A stretch of 64,000 nucleotides of DNA, taken from contig JAITVD010000066.1 of NCBI GenBank assembly GCA_031285965.1, positions 1 through 64,000 on the forward strand. Reading direction: 5' to 3'. The notes beneath the pieces were generated by a model, which saw only the letters and a program-made list of their open reading frames with translations, made no database searches and was not told where the DNA came from. The translations under genes and the position numbers were made by a program. Source of the stretch: Azoarcus sp. GTDB taxonomy: Bacteria > Pseudomonadota > Gammaproteobacteria > Burkholderiales > Rhodocyclaceae. Of the stretch, positions 30,292 to 42,127 are shown one piece after another. Numbering within the stretch: position 1 is the stretch's first letter; every line of letters starts with the position of its first letter.

Positions 30292-30383
30292 TTTCCAAGA
30301 GAAGAATGCCAGCTTTGATGTTCGGCGATATTCCTCTTGGGGCAGTCTTTGAGATTTTCTTTATCAGGCGGCTCAAAAGAAAT

Positions 30384-30419
30384 CGTCCTGCCGACAGATG
30401 TGTTTCTGTCGGCAGGACG
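30384..30419 (-). terminator. Terminator of the MCP gene, 15-bp perfect stem
   Basis: CGTCCTGCCGACAGA-TGTGTT-TCTGTCGGCAGGACG, T-rich on the minus strand after the stem. Confidence 0.8.
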
Positions 30420-30444
30420 AGCGGTTTCCGTCAAGCAGTTTCCG

Positions 30445-32112
30445 TTAGGCGACCTTGAACTGTTTGATGGTTGCGGAGACTTCCTCGGCGATTTTGTCGA
30501 GCCGCTGGGCCGTGGAGGCGGTCTCGTTGGCGGCGGCGCTGTTCTCGTCCGTCATCTGGGCGATGCCCTCAACGTGGCGGGCGATTTCCTGGCTGGCTTG
30601 GCTCTGCTCCTTCAGGGCGCTGGAAATATCCGTCACCGAGCCGGAGACGTTCTCGGTCTGCTCGTGGATGGAACGCATGTGCTTCCCGGCCTCCTGCGCG
30701 AGGCTCTGCCCAAGCTCCACCTGCTTGACCACCTTGTCCATCTCGAACACCGCCTCGTTGGCGGAGGCTTGGATATTCTCAATCATCGTGCTGATGTCGC
30801 CGGTGGAATGCGCCGTGCGCTCGGCCAGTTTGCGCACCTCGTCCGCGACGACCGCGAAGCCGCGCCCCTGGTCGCCCGCTCGGGCGGCCTCGATGGCCGC
30901 GTTCAGGGCGAGGAGGTTCGTCTGCTCGGCGACTTCCTTGATGACCTGCACCACGGAGGTGATCTGCTTCGATTCCTCGCCTAGCGCGGTGATCACGCCG
31001 GACGCCCCCGCGACGGCCTTGGCGATGCCGCCCATTTCGTCAGTCGTCTTATGGATGATTTGGCTGCCTTCCTTGGAGACATTGCCTGCCTCTTGCGCTT
31101 GGGTCTGGGCATCGCCCGCGCTGCCCGCGACGGTGCTGATGGAGATGGTCATCTGCTCCACTGAGGCCGCCATGGCGGAGGTGGCGCTGGACTGCTGCTC
31201 GGAGCTTGCGGCCACCTGTTTTGCCGCCGTGCTCATGGAGGCCGCGGCCTCGCGCACCTCGCCGACATCGTTCTGGATGGTCTTGAAGGCGGCCTTCAGC
31301 CTGTCCAGCAGATGGTTGAAGGCGCTGACAAGCTCGCCCATCTCGTTCTTTGAGTCGTAGTCCACCTTCAGCGTCAGGTCGTTGCCGCGTTCCACGGCGA
31401 CGATGGTGGCGCGCGTCTTTTCCAGCGGCTTCATGATTGCGGAAAGGGTGGTCAGCCCCACGACGAAGGCCGCGAGAATCGACAGGGCGGAAATGACGGT
31501 TAGCGTTGTGATGTCGACCCGGCTCCCGGCCAAGTCGGCAGCCACTTTGTCGTCAATCTGCTTGGATACTAGGTCACTGAATTTGCCCAGCAGCTCGGTC
31601 AGAGCCATGGCGTGCTGGATGTTGGCGGAAATCGCCTTGACTTTTTGCTGCTGGTATTTGTCAAAGGCTTCTACCGACGGGTCATTCAGCGTTTCGGCAA
31701 GCCTTTGCGTCATGCCGACGGCAACGGCTGAGTGCCAGGGCGCATAGCGGTTTTTGAATTCGCTCCAGAGCGCCTCGCCTGCCGGAACCTTGGGCATCTC
31801 GTCAAGGTGCTTATAAAACTTGTCTAGCTCTGCCAACGCGCCCTGCATCCCTTTCAGAGAGATTTGGAGTTCGCCAAGCCGCTTCTCGTAAGGCGCTTGG
31901 AGGTTGACGCCGCCAAGGAAAAATTGGCGCAGGAAATTGTTGACGTGAACGCGCATGTAGAGGATGTCGGCGAGCTTCTTGCTGTCGACCTCTCCCAAGG
32001 CACTCATCGCGGTCATGCTGTTGGTGGCGGAGCGGATGCCTGTGCCGCCGACAATCACAAGGGCGGCCAGGGCTAGCCCGATGAGCAGGTAGATGCGGGT
32101 TCTGATTCTCAT
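30445..32112 (-). CDS. Methyl-accepting chemotaxis protein
   Basis: N-terminal TM, periplasmic sensor, [45 protein letters not shown]. Confidence 0.96.
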   Translation of the reverse strand: MRIRTRIYLLIGLALAALVIVGGTGIRSATNSMTAMSALGEVDSKKLADILYMRVHVNNFLRQFFLGGVNLQAPYEKRLGELQISLKGMQGALAELDKFYKHLDEMPKVPAGEALWSEFKNRYAPWHSAVAVGMTQRLAETLNDPSVEAFDKYQQQKVKAISANIQHAMALTELLGKFSDLVSKQIDDKVAADLAGSRVDITTLTVISALSILAAFVVGLTTLSAIMKPLEKTRATIVAVERGNDLTLKVDYDSKNEMGELVSAFNHLLDRLKAAFKTIQNDVGEVREAAASMSTAAKQVAASSEQQSSATSAMAASVEQMTISISTVAGSAGDAQTQAQEAGNVSKEGSQIIHKTTDEMGGIAKAVAGASGVITALGEESKQITSVVQVIKEVAEQTNLLALNAAIEAARAGDQGRGFAVVADEVRKLAERTAHSTGDISTMIENIQASANEAVFEMDKVVKQVELGQSLAQEAGKHMRSIHEQTENVSGSVTDISSALKEQSQASQEIARHVEGIAQMTDENSAAANETASTAQRLDKIAEEVSATIKQFKVA

Positions 32113-32425
32113 GCTGTCTTCCTCTTAGAAAAATGCTTTGTGCCGAACTGACACTGCGTTGGGAGTAAACGGCCTGCAAGGCCTGTGCTGTAACTTAAAA
32201 TTCACGGCCTCTAGCCAAAATGTCCAGTTCGTCGGGCAGGATAGGGCGGCTGCCACAGTGCGGGCGGGAATCGTCCACGGGCAAAATAGAGGACGACAAA
32301 CAGGCGTAGTAGCGAAAAAGAGAATCCGGCGCGCGCGTGGCAAGGCGTTAGAGCCGTCATGCCGAAAACTGTAGTGCGGACTGTGAAGCAAGGCGCTTGG
32401 CATCCCGCGCCAAGGTGCGTTTTAA

Positions 32426-34254
<1,829 letters not shown>

Positions 34255-34257
34255 TGT

Positions 34258-37200
34258 TTAATACTCTCCCTGCGTCACAACAATGCTGTAAACCCTTTCA
34301 ACCTCATTCTTGTCCTTCAGAATGGCAAGCAAGGCTTGCTTGATTCTACGCTCCTTGACCTCATTGTGCCGGAAGTCATCCTCTTTGTTTTCGCGGACAG
34401 CTTTATCGAGCGCGAGCGCCAAATCCTCATCTTCGCCGCAATTATCGAACAGGGCGCGTAACGCGCCGCGAGAGCGGATGCTTTCAGGATAGCGGGGATT
34501 ATTTTTGGGATTCTCCGTGTTTTTGACCAGTTCGATGTATTTTTTGAGCATCTGCTCATAATCCAGCGCGCCTTTGCGCCGCTCGTTGATGAGTTCGTCG
34601 AGAATGGCGGACATCTCTTCGTAATACTTCGGATTGATGAGGATTTTCTCAACAATCTTCTTGCGGATATTATTTTCAATCGCTTCGGCTGCCGCTTCCT
34701 TGCCTTTGCCGCCAAGCTCTTCGCCCGTTTTCACAACAAAATCAAGCAGGGAAAAATCATCGAATTCGCCAATTTTTCGGCTGTCGTCGGCTTTGATATA
34801 GGTGTCGATCAGGCGGCGCATATCCGATTCATACGATTTCAGGTCGATGAAATCGCCGCTCACCCTGCCAATGATTTCTTTCAACTCCGTGTAGAACGCC
34901 ACCTTTTTGCCCATATCCGCTTGCTCGGCAGCGGAATATCCCGCTTCATCCATTTCGCCTTTTATTTCCGCATAGGCGCGAATCAGGCGGTTCACGAGCT
35001 TATACAGCTTTTCGCGGCTGCGGGAGCACGATTCATCGTCGATGCCGCCGACGCCGTTCTCGCCGCAAAAGTAATGGGTATAGTTATGACCTATCTCGTT
35101 TCGCGGCGCGGGAACGCCGCCGCAGAGGTCATCGAGTTCTTCAAGAACCGCGTCGAGATATTTCTTTGCTTCACTGAGGCGGTCTTTAATCAAACCTTCC
35201 ACGTCCTCGGGCAAATAGCCTTCAAACGCGTCGGCAGTGTATTTATTGAGCGCGTTTTTCAGGTTGCCGAATAACTGCTTGTAATCCACGATATAGCCAA
35301 AACTCTTTTCTTCGCCATCCAGACGGTTGACACGGCAAATGGCCTGGAAAAGCCCGTGGTCTTGCATCGACTTGTCAATATAAAGATAGGTGCAGGGCGG
35401 AGCGTCAAAACCTGTCAGCAATTTATCCACCACGATGAGCAGCTTCATTTGCGCGGGTTCTTCAATGAATTTCCTCTTGGCTTCGGTTTCAAAATCCTCC
35501 GCGCTCTGCTTGCCCAGCATTTGCCGATAGACTTCGTCTTTCTGGAATTCCTCGGAATCCTGGGAGGCGGTGCGCAGATGGGCGGGCGACGGCACAAAGG
35601 AAGTGACAATCGCGCATTGCCTGAATCCACAGAACTGGAATATCTCGTAATACCTGCAAGCGGAATAAATCGAATCCGCCACGAGCATCGCGTTTCCTTT
35701 TCCGCCCGAGAGGCGCGGCTTGGTGTCAAAATCCATCATCACATCTTCGGCGATGATTTCGAGCCGCTTGCGGGAGCTATACACGGTTTGCATATTGCCC
35801 CATTTGGATTTGAGTTTTGCTTTCGCGGCATCGTTCAGGGCGCGCGTTTTGGCATTGAAATACTCATCTATCTTTGATGGCTGCGTAATCATCTGCTCAA
35901 TGTCACGGGCTTCATAACGCAAATCAAGCACCACGCCATCGGTGACGGCCTCATCGTATTTATAGGTATGGATATAGCCCGGCGCGAATACTTCGATGCT
36001 CGTTTTTTTGTCTTTGATGAGCAGGGGCGTGCCTGTAAAGCCGATAAAAACGGCGTTCGGCAAAATCTCCTTCATGGCTTCGTGAAGCATGCCGCTTTGG
36101 GTTCTGTGGCATTCGTCCACGAAAACGACGAAATCGCCCTTTGCTTTGAAATTACCAGGCAGGGCGGCTTTGAGTTCGCGGATGAATTGCTCGATGGATT
36201 TTTTCGTCTGGGCTTCGCTGGGTTCCGAATTGGCGCGGATGCCGAATTTATGAATCAGCGAGCAAATCAGGCGCTTTTCTGTTTTATTCAGTATTTCTAC
36301 AAGGTCGACGCAGGATTTAGTGCGGTAAACCTGCTCGTCAACGCCCAAGTACACCTTTTCCATCTGGTCGTCCAGTTCATCGCGGTCGGTGATGATGAGG
36401 ACGCGGGCGTTTGGGCCGTTTTCCAGTATCCATTTGGAAAGCCATACCATCGTCAGCGTTTTGCCGCTGCCTTGGGTATGCCAGATAATGCCGCCCTGTT
36501 TTTTGCCCAGTTTTATCTGCGCTTTTTTAATGCCAAAAAACTGGTTATAACGGCAAAGTTTTTTTATCCCTTTGTCGAATACGACAAAGTTATGAATCAA
36601 ATCGAGGAAGCGGCGTTTCTGGAACAGGCTGAACAATTGCCAATCGAGTTTGTCCGGCAGGTTTTTGCACTTTTCCAAAATGTCGAGCGATACGTTATCC
36701 AAAGGCTGCGCCTCGGTATGGTTCGCGTCGTTTTTCCATTCGAGGTAATATTTTTCTGGTGTTTCAATCGTGCCATAGCGCAGCCCTTCGCTGGTATTGC
36801 CCGCCATCACGAACTGAAGGGTAGTGAAAAACGGTTTGTTGAAATGCTCGCTCTGGTTGGAAAGGTTCTGCCGGATGCCTTCCGATACCGACACAGTGGA
36901 TTTTTTGAGTTCAATCACCGCCACCGCAATGCCGTTGATGTACACCACCAGATCGGGGCGGCGCTCGCTGCCGTATTTAAGCGTTACCTCCTCGGCAATG
37001 GCAAACTCATTGTTGTGGGAATGTTTCCAGTCGATGAAGTAGACCGTGGTATTGGGTTCGCCGGGGTTTTCGTGGACTTTTGCGCCGTATTTGAGCAGCG
37101 CGTAAACATCTTGATTCGCCTTATATAAGCCTTGCTGCAAATTGTCCGCCGCTTTGGCAAGCGCCAACACGGCTTTATTGGCAAGGCTCTGGCTATGGCC

Positions 37201-37368
37201 GCCGCCCTTGGGGGAAACAAGCCATGCCTTCAATTTATCGGGCATGATGTTTTTATTGATTTGATGGCGCAGATTGCCGAAAAAGCGATAATCCAGCCCG
37301 GCCTTGTCCTGAAAGAGCGCAATAACGTGGTTCTGCGTTTTGCGCTCGGCTTCGTTAATTTTCGTCAT
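34258..37368 (-). CDS. hsdR: Type I restriction enzyme R subunit
   Basis: 1036 aa; RRPDLVVYINGIAVAVIELKK, HTQGSGKTLTMVWLSK, LIITDRDELDDQM, VFVDECHRTQSGMLHEAM. Confidence 0.96.
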   Translation of the reverse strand: MTKINEAERKTQNHVIALFQDKAGLDYRFFGNLRHQINKNIMPDKLKAWLVSPKGGGHSQSLANKAVLALAKAADNLQQGLYKANQDVYALLKYGAKVHENPGEPNTTVYFIDWKHSHNNEFAIAEEVTLKYGSERRPDLVVYINGIAVAVIELKKSTVSVSEGIRQNLSNQSEHFNKPFFTTLQFVMAGNTSEGLRYGTIETPEKYYLEWKNDANHTEAQPLDNVSLDILEKCKNLPDKLDWQLFSLFQKRRFLDLIHNFVVFDKGIKKLCRYNQFFGIKKAQIKLGKKQGGIIWHTQGSGKTLTMVWLSKWILENGPNARVLIITDRDELDDQMEKVYLGVDEQVYRTKSCVDLVEILNKTEKRLICSLIHKFGIRANSEPSEAQTKKSIEQFIRELKAALPGNFKAKGDFVVFVDECHRTQSGMLHEAMKEILPNAVFIGFTGTPLLIKDKKTSIEVFAPGYIHTYKYDEAVTDGVVLDLRYEARDIEQMITQPSKIDEYFNAKTRALNDAAKAKLKSKWGNMQTVYSSRKRLEIIAEDVMMDFDTKPRLSGGKGNAMLVADSIYSACRYYEIFQFCGFRQCAIVTSFVPSPAHLRTASQDSEEFQKDEVYRQMLGKQSAEDFETEAKRKFIEEPAQMKLLIVVDKLLTGFDAPPCTYLYIDKSMQDHGLFQAICRVNRLDGEEKSFGYIVDYKQLFGNLKNALNKYTADAFEGYLPEDVEGLIKDRLSEAKKYLDAVLEELDDLCGGVPAPRNEIGHNYTHYFCGENGVGGIDDESCSRSREKLYKLVNRLIRAYAEIKGEMDEAGYSAAEQADMGKKVAFYTELKEIIGRVSGDFIDLKSYESDMRRLIDTYIKADDSRKIGEFDDFSLLDFVVKTGEELGGKGKEAAAEAIENNIRKKIVEKILINPKYYEEMSAILDELINERRKGALDYEQMLKKYIELVKNTENPKNNPRYPESIRSRGALRALFDNCGEDEDLALALDKAVRENKEDDFRHNEVKERRIKQALLAILKDKNEVERVYSIVVTQGEY

Positions 37369-38380
37369 GGCGGGTGTCCTTTTTTTGCGGCGGGTTCTGT
37401 TTTGCGAGTTCTTTCACGGCGCGGTCAAAGTCGCTTTCAAGCTGCTTCATTTCGCGTTCGCGGTAGATTTCAAATTCTTTTTCGGCTTTTTCGACGGCTT
37501 GCTGGTGTGAAATCCCACCCTTCCCGGTCAGGATGTCCCGGTTTGCCATCCGCAACTGTCTGTCGAGAAATTCTTTCCAATCCTTCATGGTCATGGGGTT
37601 TTGTTCAAGCGCCTGCAATTCCGCGTAACCCAGAAAGCCCTCGGTAAGGAGGTTCAGTTTTTGCAGTTCGATTTCCGAAAGATAATTTTTAGCGATACGC
37701 ACATCGTCTTTCGTGATGTAGTCTCCCTTGAAATTCGTCATTCCGACCGAAGGCTTTTCGTTATTCACCCGGTTATAGATCACTTCCGCCGCCGTTTGGT
37801 GATGGACGGCGTAGTGCATTTTGTTCTGGACGGTGGCAAAAAACTCCCGTGTCACATCGGAACGTGGGTCATAGTCGAGGCTCGTGGCGTAAATGTCGGT
37901 TACTTGCTGCCACAGGTTCCGCTCGGAGGAGCGAATATCGCGGATGCGTTGCAGCAGTTCGCGGAAATAGCGGCTGCCGCCTTGTTTGAGGCGTTCGTCG
38001 TCCAGGGTGAAACCCTTGCGGATGTATTCGTTCAGGCGTTTGGTGGCCCACTGGCGGAACTGCGTCGCCCGTTTGGAGTTCACCCGGTATCCGACCGAGA
38101 TAATCATGTCGAGGTCATAGTGAGGCAGGTTTCTGCTGACTTGGCGGCTACCTTCCATCCGAACCTGTCGGAATTCCCGACAGGTTGCTTCTGGCAGCAA
38201 TTCGCTTTCCTCGTAGATATGCTGGATGTGCTCGACGATGCTGGTTCGGGCGGTGTCAAACAATTCGGCGATTTGCTGCTGTGTCAACCATACGGTTTCA
38301 TCCTCGAACCGCACGTTGACAGAAACATTTTCGTCGGTAGTTTTGAAAATGACGAGCTTACTTTCCGGTTTTCTGGGCAT
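37355..38380 (-). CDS. rhuM: RhuM family protein
   Basis: DETVWLTQQQIAELFDTARTSIVEHIQHIYEESEL, YDLDMIISVGYRVNSKRATQFRQWAT; start overlaps nothing upstream, 3' end overlaps hsdR start. Confidence 0.9.
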   Translation of the reverse strand: MPRKPESKLVIFKTTDENVSVNVRFEDETVWLTQQQIAELFDTARTSIVEHIQHIYEESELLPEATCREFRQVRMEGSRQVSRNLPHYDLDMIISVGYRVNSKRATQFRQWATKRLNEYIRKGFTLDDERLKQGGSRYFRELLQRIRDIRSSERNLWQQVTDIYATSLDYDPRSDVTREFFATVQNKMHYAVHHQTAAEVIYNRVNNEKPSVGMTNFKGDYITKDDVRIAKNYLSEIELQKLNLLTEGFLGYAELQALEQNPMTMKDWKEFLDRQLRMANRDILTGKGGISHQQAVEKAEKEFEIYREREMKQLESDFDRAVKELAKQNPPQKKDTRHDEN

Positions 38381-38393
38381 TGATCCGTGTCCT

Positions 38394-39674
38394 TTACGTT
38401 GCAGGGCGCGTTGAAAGCGGCAGCGTGTCCTCGCGGCCAACAAGCCGGATGCGCCCCGTGAGCAATTCGGACATCATGCCTTGCTTGATGTCGCGGAGTT
38501 TGTTCCGCTTCGCCGTCAGCGCGTCGATTTCAGCGTCCATGTCGGAGAGGATGGAGGCAATGGCGGTTTGTTCGGCAACATTTGATGGCAGGGCGAAAAC
38601 AGTATCTTTCATAAGCGTCCAGTCTGCCCGTGGCATCTTTGTGCCTGTTGTCGAGTTGGCAATTTCCAGAAACTTATACATTTGCACCAAGTGATATATA
38701 AATTGATTAGCAACAGTATCGTTTATAGAAGTAAACACCCAGAATTCTGTTGAGCACACTCCGCTAAAAGTCGAAAAATAGAACTTCCGCAAATACGGAC
38801 GTAGTTTACAAAACAATACATCATCCGAGTGAAACAATGTTTTCAAGCTGCGCTGATTTCTTGAATCTACCCACCCAAGCAAATAACCTGAAATGGGTTC
38901 GATATGTTCAAGTTCAATACAGCGTGTACTGATGTAATTGAATGGGTTAATGCGTTCTTTACGAATACGCATAATTTCCGAGAGGGGTTTCTCCACCCAC
39001 TCCCCCTCAAACCCCGGCAGCCGCCTTTTCCCTGTGAGCAATTCCTGCATTGCGCCCTGTTTGATGGCGCGTTTTTTGGCGATGAGTTTTTCCAGCGCGG
39101 CAAGCAGGGCGTCCGTATCGGAAAGGGCTTCGGCGATGAGGCGTTGTTCGGGGAGGGGAGGGAGGTTGATTTCTGCCTCTTTAACAATATTCCAGTCAGC
39201 ACGAGGCATTTTTGTACCTGTCGTGTTGTTTGCCAGTGAAATAAACCAATCACTTTGCAATTGATAGAACATATATGAATTATCAACGCCACATTTTCCG
39301 CGTAGCACCCATATTTCTGTTGTGCATAAACCATCAAAATCAGCTAACGCATATTTGCGAAGATAAGGGCGTAGTTTTCCAAAAAGAATATCGCCTTTGT
39401 AAAATACAGATTTCAGGCTTATGACGTTTTCGGTTTCAGAATATCCGCTAATACGTCCGCTATTGCTTTCAATGTGTTCCAACTCAACACACTTGTGATA
39501 AGGGGATTGCGACGGAACCGTGCGTTCTTTACTCGGTTCGAGGCAATCACTGATTTTCGTCACCATACAAACCCCATCTTCTTCAATTTGCCACACAGCG
39601 TGTAGCAAATCTTTTCGCTTGGAAACACAAGGTAAACATCGGCGTGAAATTGTTCTTGGTTGTTCACCCTGCAA
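38394..39674 (-). CDS. hsdS: Type I restriction enzyme specificity subunit with two related TRDs
   Basis: Two homologous modules sharing C.ELEHIE..SG, DxLFxKLRPYLRK, TTGTKMPRADW; conserved-region coiled coils AALEKLIAKKRAIKQGAMQELLTGKRRLPGF and IDALTAKRNKLRDIKQGMMSELLTGRIRL. Confidence 0.93.
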   Translation of the reverse strand: MQGEQPRTISRRCLPCVSKRKDLLHAVWQIEEDGVCMVTKISDCLEPSKERTVPSQSPYHKCVELEHIESNSGRISGYSETENVISLKSVFYKGDILFGKLRPYLRKYALADFDGLCTTEIWVLRGKCGVDNSYMFYQLQSDWFISLANNTTGTKMPRADWNIVKEAEINLPPLPEQRLIAEALSDTDALLAALEKLIAKKRAIKQGAMQELLTGKRRLPGFEGEWVEKPLSEIMRIRKERINPFNYISTRCIELEHIEPISGYLLGWVDSRNQRSLKTLFHSDDVLFCKLRPYLRKFYFSTFSGVCSTEFWVFTSINDTVANQFIYHLVQMYKFLEIANSTTGTKMPRADWTLMKDTVFALPSNVAEQTAIASILSDMDAEIDALTAKRNKLRDIKQGMMSELLTGRIRLVGREDTLPLSTRPAT

Positions 39675-42096
39675 ACCCCATCTTTTTCAAATGAGATTTG
39701 ACCTTGCCTTCCAGCCCGGCGACCTCGCTTTCAAGGGCGGGCAGGGTTTGCCCGTACCGCTCGGTCAATTCGGCCACGCGCTCCGCAATGCGGTGGCTCA
39801 CCGCCGTATAGAGCGCGTCGATGCCGCTCCTTATCGCGCGGAACCATTTGCGTTCCAGGAGCAACTCCAGACATTCCTTGTCGTCCAGTTGGGAATACCG
39901 CGCGCGGGTTTTTTCATCCAATGCGGCGCGAAGGTCTTTCACGGCCTTGGCATCTTTTTCTATCTTCAACAGCAATTTGTGAATCGCTCTAAGAACGTCG
40001 TTATCCTCTTTGCCAAGGAGAGCCGTTTGCAGGATATGGTTCAACGCCTTTTTGTCAATTTTTCCGTTTTCTCCAAGAATGCTGTGGATAACCGAATCTT
40101 CCTCGGCATTCTCAATCATTTCGTCCCGTTCCGCCTGCGCCGCAGCGATGTCGGCTTCCTTCGCGTCAATCGCTTTCTGCTCGGTGGCAAAAAACTTTTC
40201 TATGACAAGGCTTTTCGGCACGAGCCTGCCGTCCCAGCCCGTTTCTTTCTTTTTCTTTTCGGCGGTTTTTCTGTTTTCGGTTTCCTTATAAAACACTTCG
40301 ATGCCGCGAATTGCCTCGTAGCCGTCCTGCACCAGGAGATACACGTCATCGGACATCGTTTCGTTCCAGTAGGAGAGCAGCGCCTCATAGGCGTCGTATT
40401 TGTCCACGAGGGCGACTGGCTCGAAGCCGCCCAGGATTTCTTCGGCAAGCTCCACAATCAGGCGCTTCGGCCTCGTCGCGCCGCTGATGGCGCGGAGCTT
40501 GCCGTCCGCGTGGGCTTTCCACTGCGCAAAAGCCGCCTCAACCGTGCCGGCATAAGCGGCAAATTCCGCATCGCCGAAAATGGCGTCGCGCACCTCGTCT
40601 TTGCCCACTGCCAGCGCGTCGAAACCCTCGCGGAACGGCGCGAACAATTGCCCGCGCAGGTTCGGAAAGGCTTGCCAATAGCGTGAAAGGCTCTCCACGT
40701 CCGCCGCCGGAATGCCGCCGTTCAGGTGGCCGTCGATGCTCTGCGCGTCCTCCGCTTCGCCGCCGTCGATGTAGCGGGGAATGTTCAGGTTGCAGGCGTT
40801 CTTTTCCCATATTTCGTCGTCCGGCACAAAACGGGAATATTTTTGCAGTTCAATCCGCTGGTTGAACACCGTCGTAATCTTGTAAACGTCGCGCTCGCGC
40901 AGGCGGTTCTTGTTGCCGTCCTTGATGAAGTCGCGGCTGGCGTCAATCATGAAAATGCCGTCCCGCTCGTCGGCGTTTTCCTTGTCAATCACGAGGATGC
41001 AGGCGGGAATGCCCGTGCCGTAAAAAAGGTTGGCGGGCAGGCCGATGATGCCCTTAATCAGCCCCCGGTCGATGAGCGACTGGCGGATGGCGGCCTCGGC
41101 GTTGCCCCGGAACAGCACGCCGTGCGGCAGGATGACCGCCGCCTTGCCGTTGGGCTTCAAGGATTTGATGATGTGCAGCAGCCAGGCGAAATCGCCGTTC
41201 TTCTGCGGCGGGCGGTCGCCGTAGCCGTCGAAGCGGTCGTAATCCTTCAAGCCGTGCGTCCAGTTCTTATCGGAAAACGGCGGATTGACCACGGCAAAAT
41301 CAAATTTCCGCAAAACGCCGTCCAAGCCCTCATGTTTATATTGCGGGTCGGAAAACGTGCTGTAGCCGCCTTTAATCTCAGCGGTCGACTGGTTATGCAG
41401 AACGGTGTTCATCCGGGCCAGCCCGGCGGTCGTGATGTCTTTTTCCTGTCCGTAGATTGAAACCCTGGCGTTCGCGGGCGCGATTTCCACGGCGCGAAGG
41501 AGCAGGGAGCCGGAGCCGCACGCCGGGTCGTACAAAGTGACGCCGCTGCCCGTGGCGTGCTCGATGCCCACGACTTTGGCGAGGATGCGGGACACTTCGG
41601 CGGGGGTGTAGAACTGCCCCTTGCTCTTGCCGCTTTCGGTGGCGAAGTTGCGCATCAGGTATTCGTAGGCATCCCCGATGATGTCGTCGCCATCCGCGTG
41701 GTTCTTTGAGAAGTCGGGCATCTGGTCGCGGAAAATACTGAGCAGCTCGGAGAGCTTGTCCACCATTTCCAGGCCCTTGCCGAGCTTGTCCCCGTCATTG
41801 AAATGCGCGTTGTCGATCACCCCCCGCAGGTTGTTGGCTTCGGCAAGGCGGGCGATGATTTTGTCCATTCCCTCGCCGATGTTCTTGCTGCCAATCAGCG
41901 CGAGCATGTCGTCGAAACCGCCGCCTTCCGGCACGTCGATGTCGCCGTAGTCCACGCCCTTGAATTTGTCCGAAACGTATTTCACGAACAACAGGGTAAG
42001 GATGTAATCCTTGTACTGGGAACTGTCCATGCCGCCGCGCAAGCTGTCGCAGCTTGCCCAGAGGCTTGAGTAGAGTTCGCTTTTTTTGACGGCCAT
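39664..42096 (-). CDS. hsdM: Type I restriction enzyme M subunit (DNA methyltransferase)
   Basis: GQFYTPAEVSRILAKVVG, LYDPACGSGSLLLRA, FAVVNPPFSDKNW; 810 aa with a C-terminal extension. Confidence 0.95.
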   Translation of the reverse strand: MAVKKSELYSSLWASCDSLRGGMDSSQYKDYILTLLFVKYVSDKFKGVDYGDIDVPEGGGFDDMLALIGSKNIGEGMDKIIARLAEANNLRGVIDNAHFNDGDKLGKGLEMVDKLSELLSIFRDQMPDFSKNHADGDDIIGDAYEYLMRNFATESGKSKGQFYTPAEVSRILAKVVGIEHATGSGVTLYDPACGSGSLLLRAVEIAPANARVSIYGQEKDITTAGLARMNTVLHNQSTAEIKGGYSTFSDPQYKHEGLDGVLRKFDFAVVNPPFSDKNWTHGLKDYDRFDGYGDRPPQKNGDFAWLLHIIKSLKPNGKAAVILPHGVLFRGNAEAAIRQSLIDRGLIKGIIGLPANLFYGTGIPACILVIDKENADERDGIFMIDASRDFIKDGNKNRLRERDVYKITTVFNQRIELQKYSRFVPDDEIWEKNACNLNIPRYIDGGEAEDAQSIDGHLNGGIPAADVESLSRYWQAFPNLRGQLFAPFREGFDALAVGKDEVRDAIFGDAEFAAYAGTVEAAFAQWKAHADGKLRAISGATRPKRLIVELAEEILGGFEPVALVDKYDAYEALLSYWNETMSDDVYLLVQDGYEAIRGIEVFYKETENRKTAEKKKKETGWDGRLVPKSLVIEKFFATEQKAIDAKEADIAAAQAERDEMIENAEEDSVIHSILGENGKIDKKALNHILQTALLGKEDNDVLRAIHKLLLKIEKDAKAVKDLRAALDEKTRARYSQLDDKECLELLLERKWFRAIRSGIDALYTAVSHRIAERVAELTERYGQTLPALESEVAGLEGKVKSHLKKMGFAG

Positions 42097-42127
42097 GCGG
42101 GTTGCCTTTTAAGGGGTTCGTTTTGTG

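Noticed and set aside
35968-37128. 386-aa plus-strand ORF antisense to hsdR
   Set aside because: Shadow ORF opposite well-supported HsdR motifs; no RBS or family signature.
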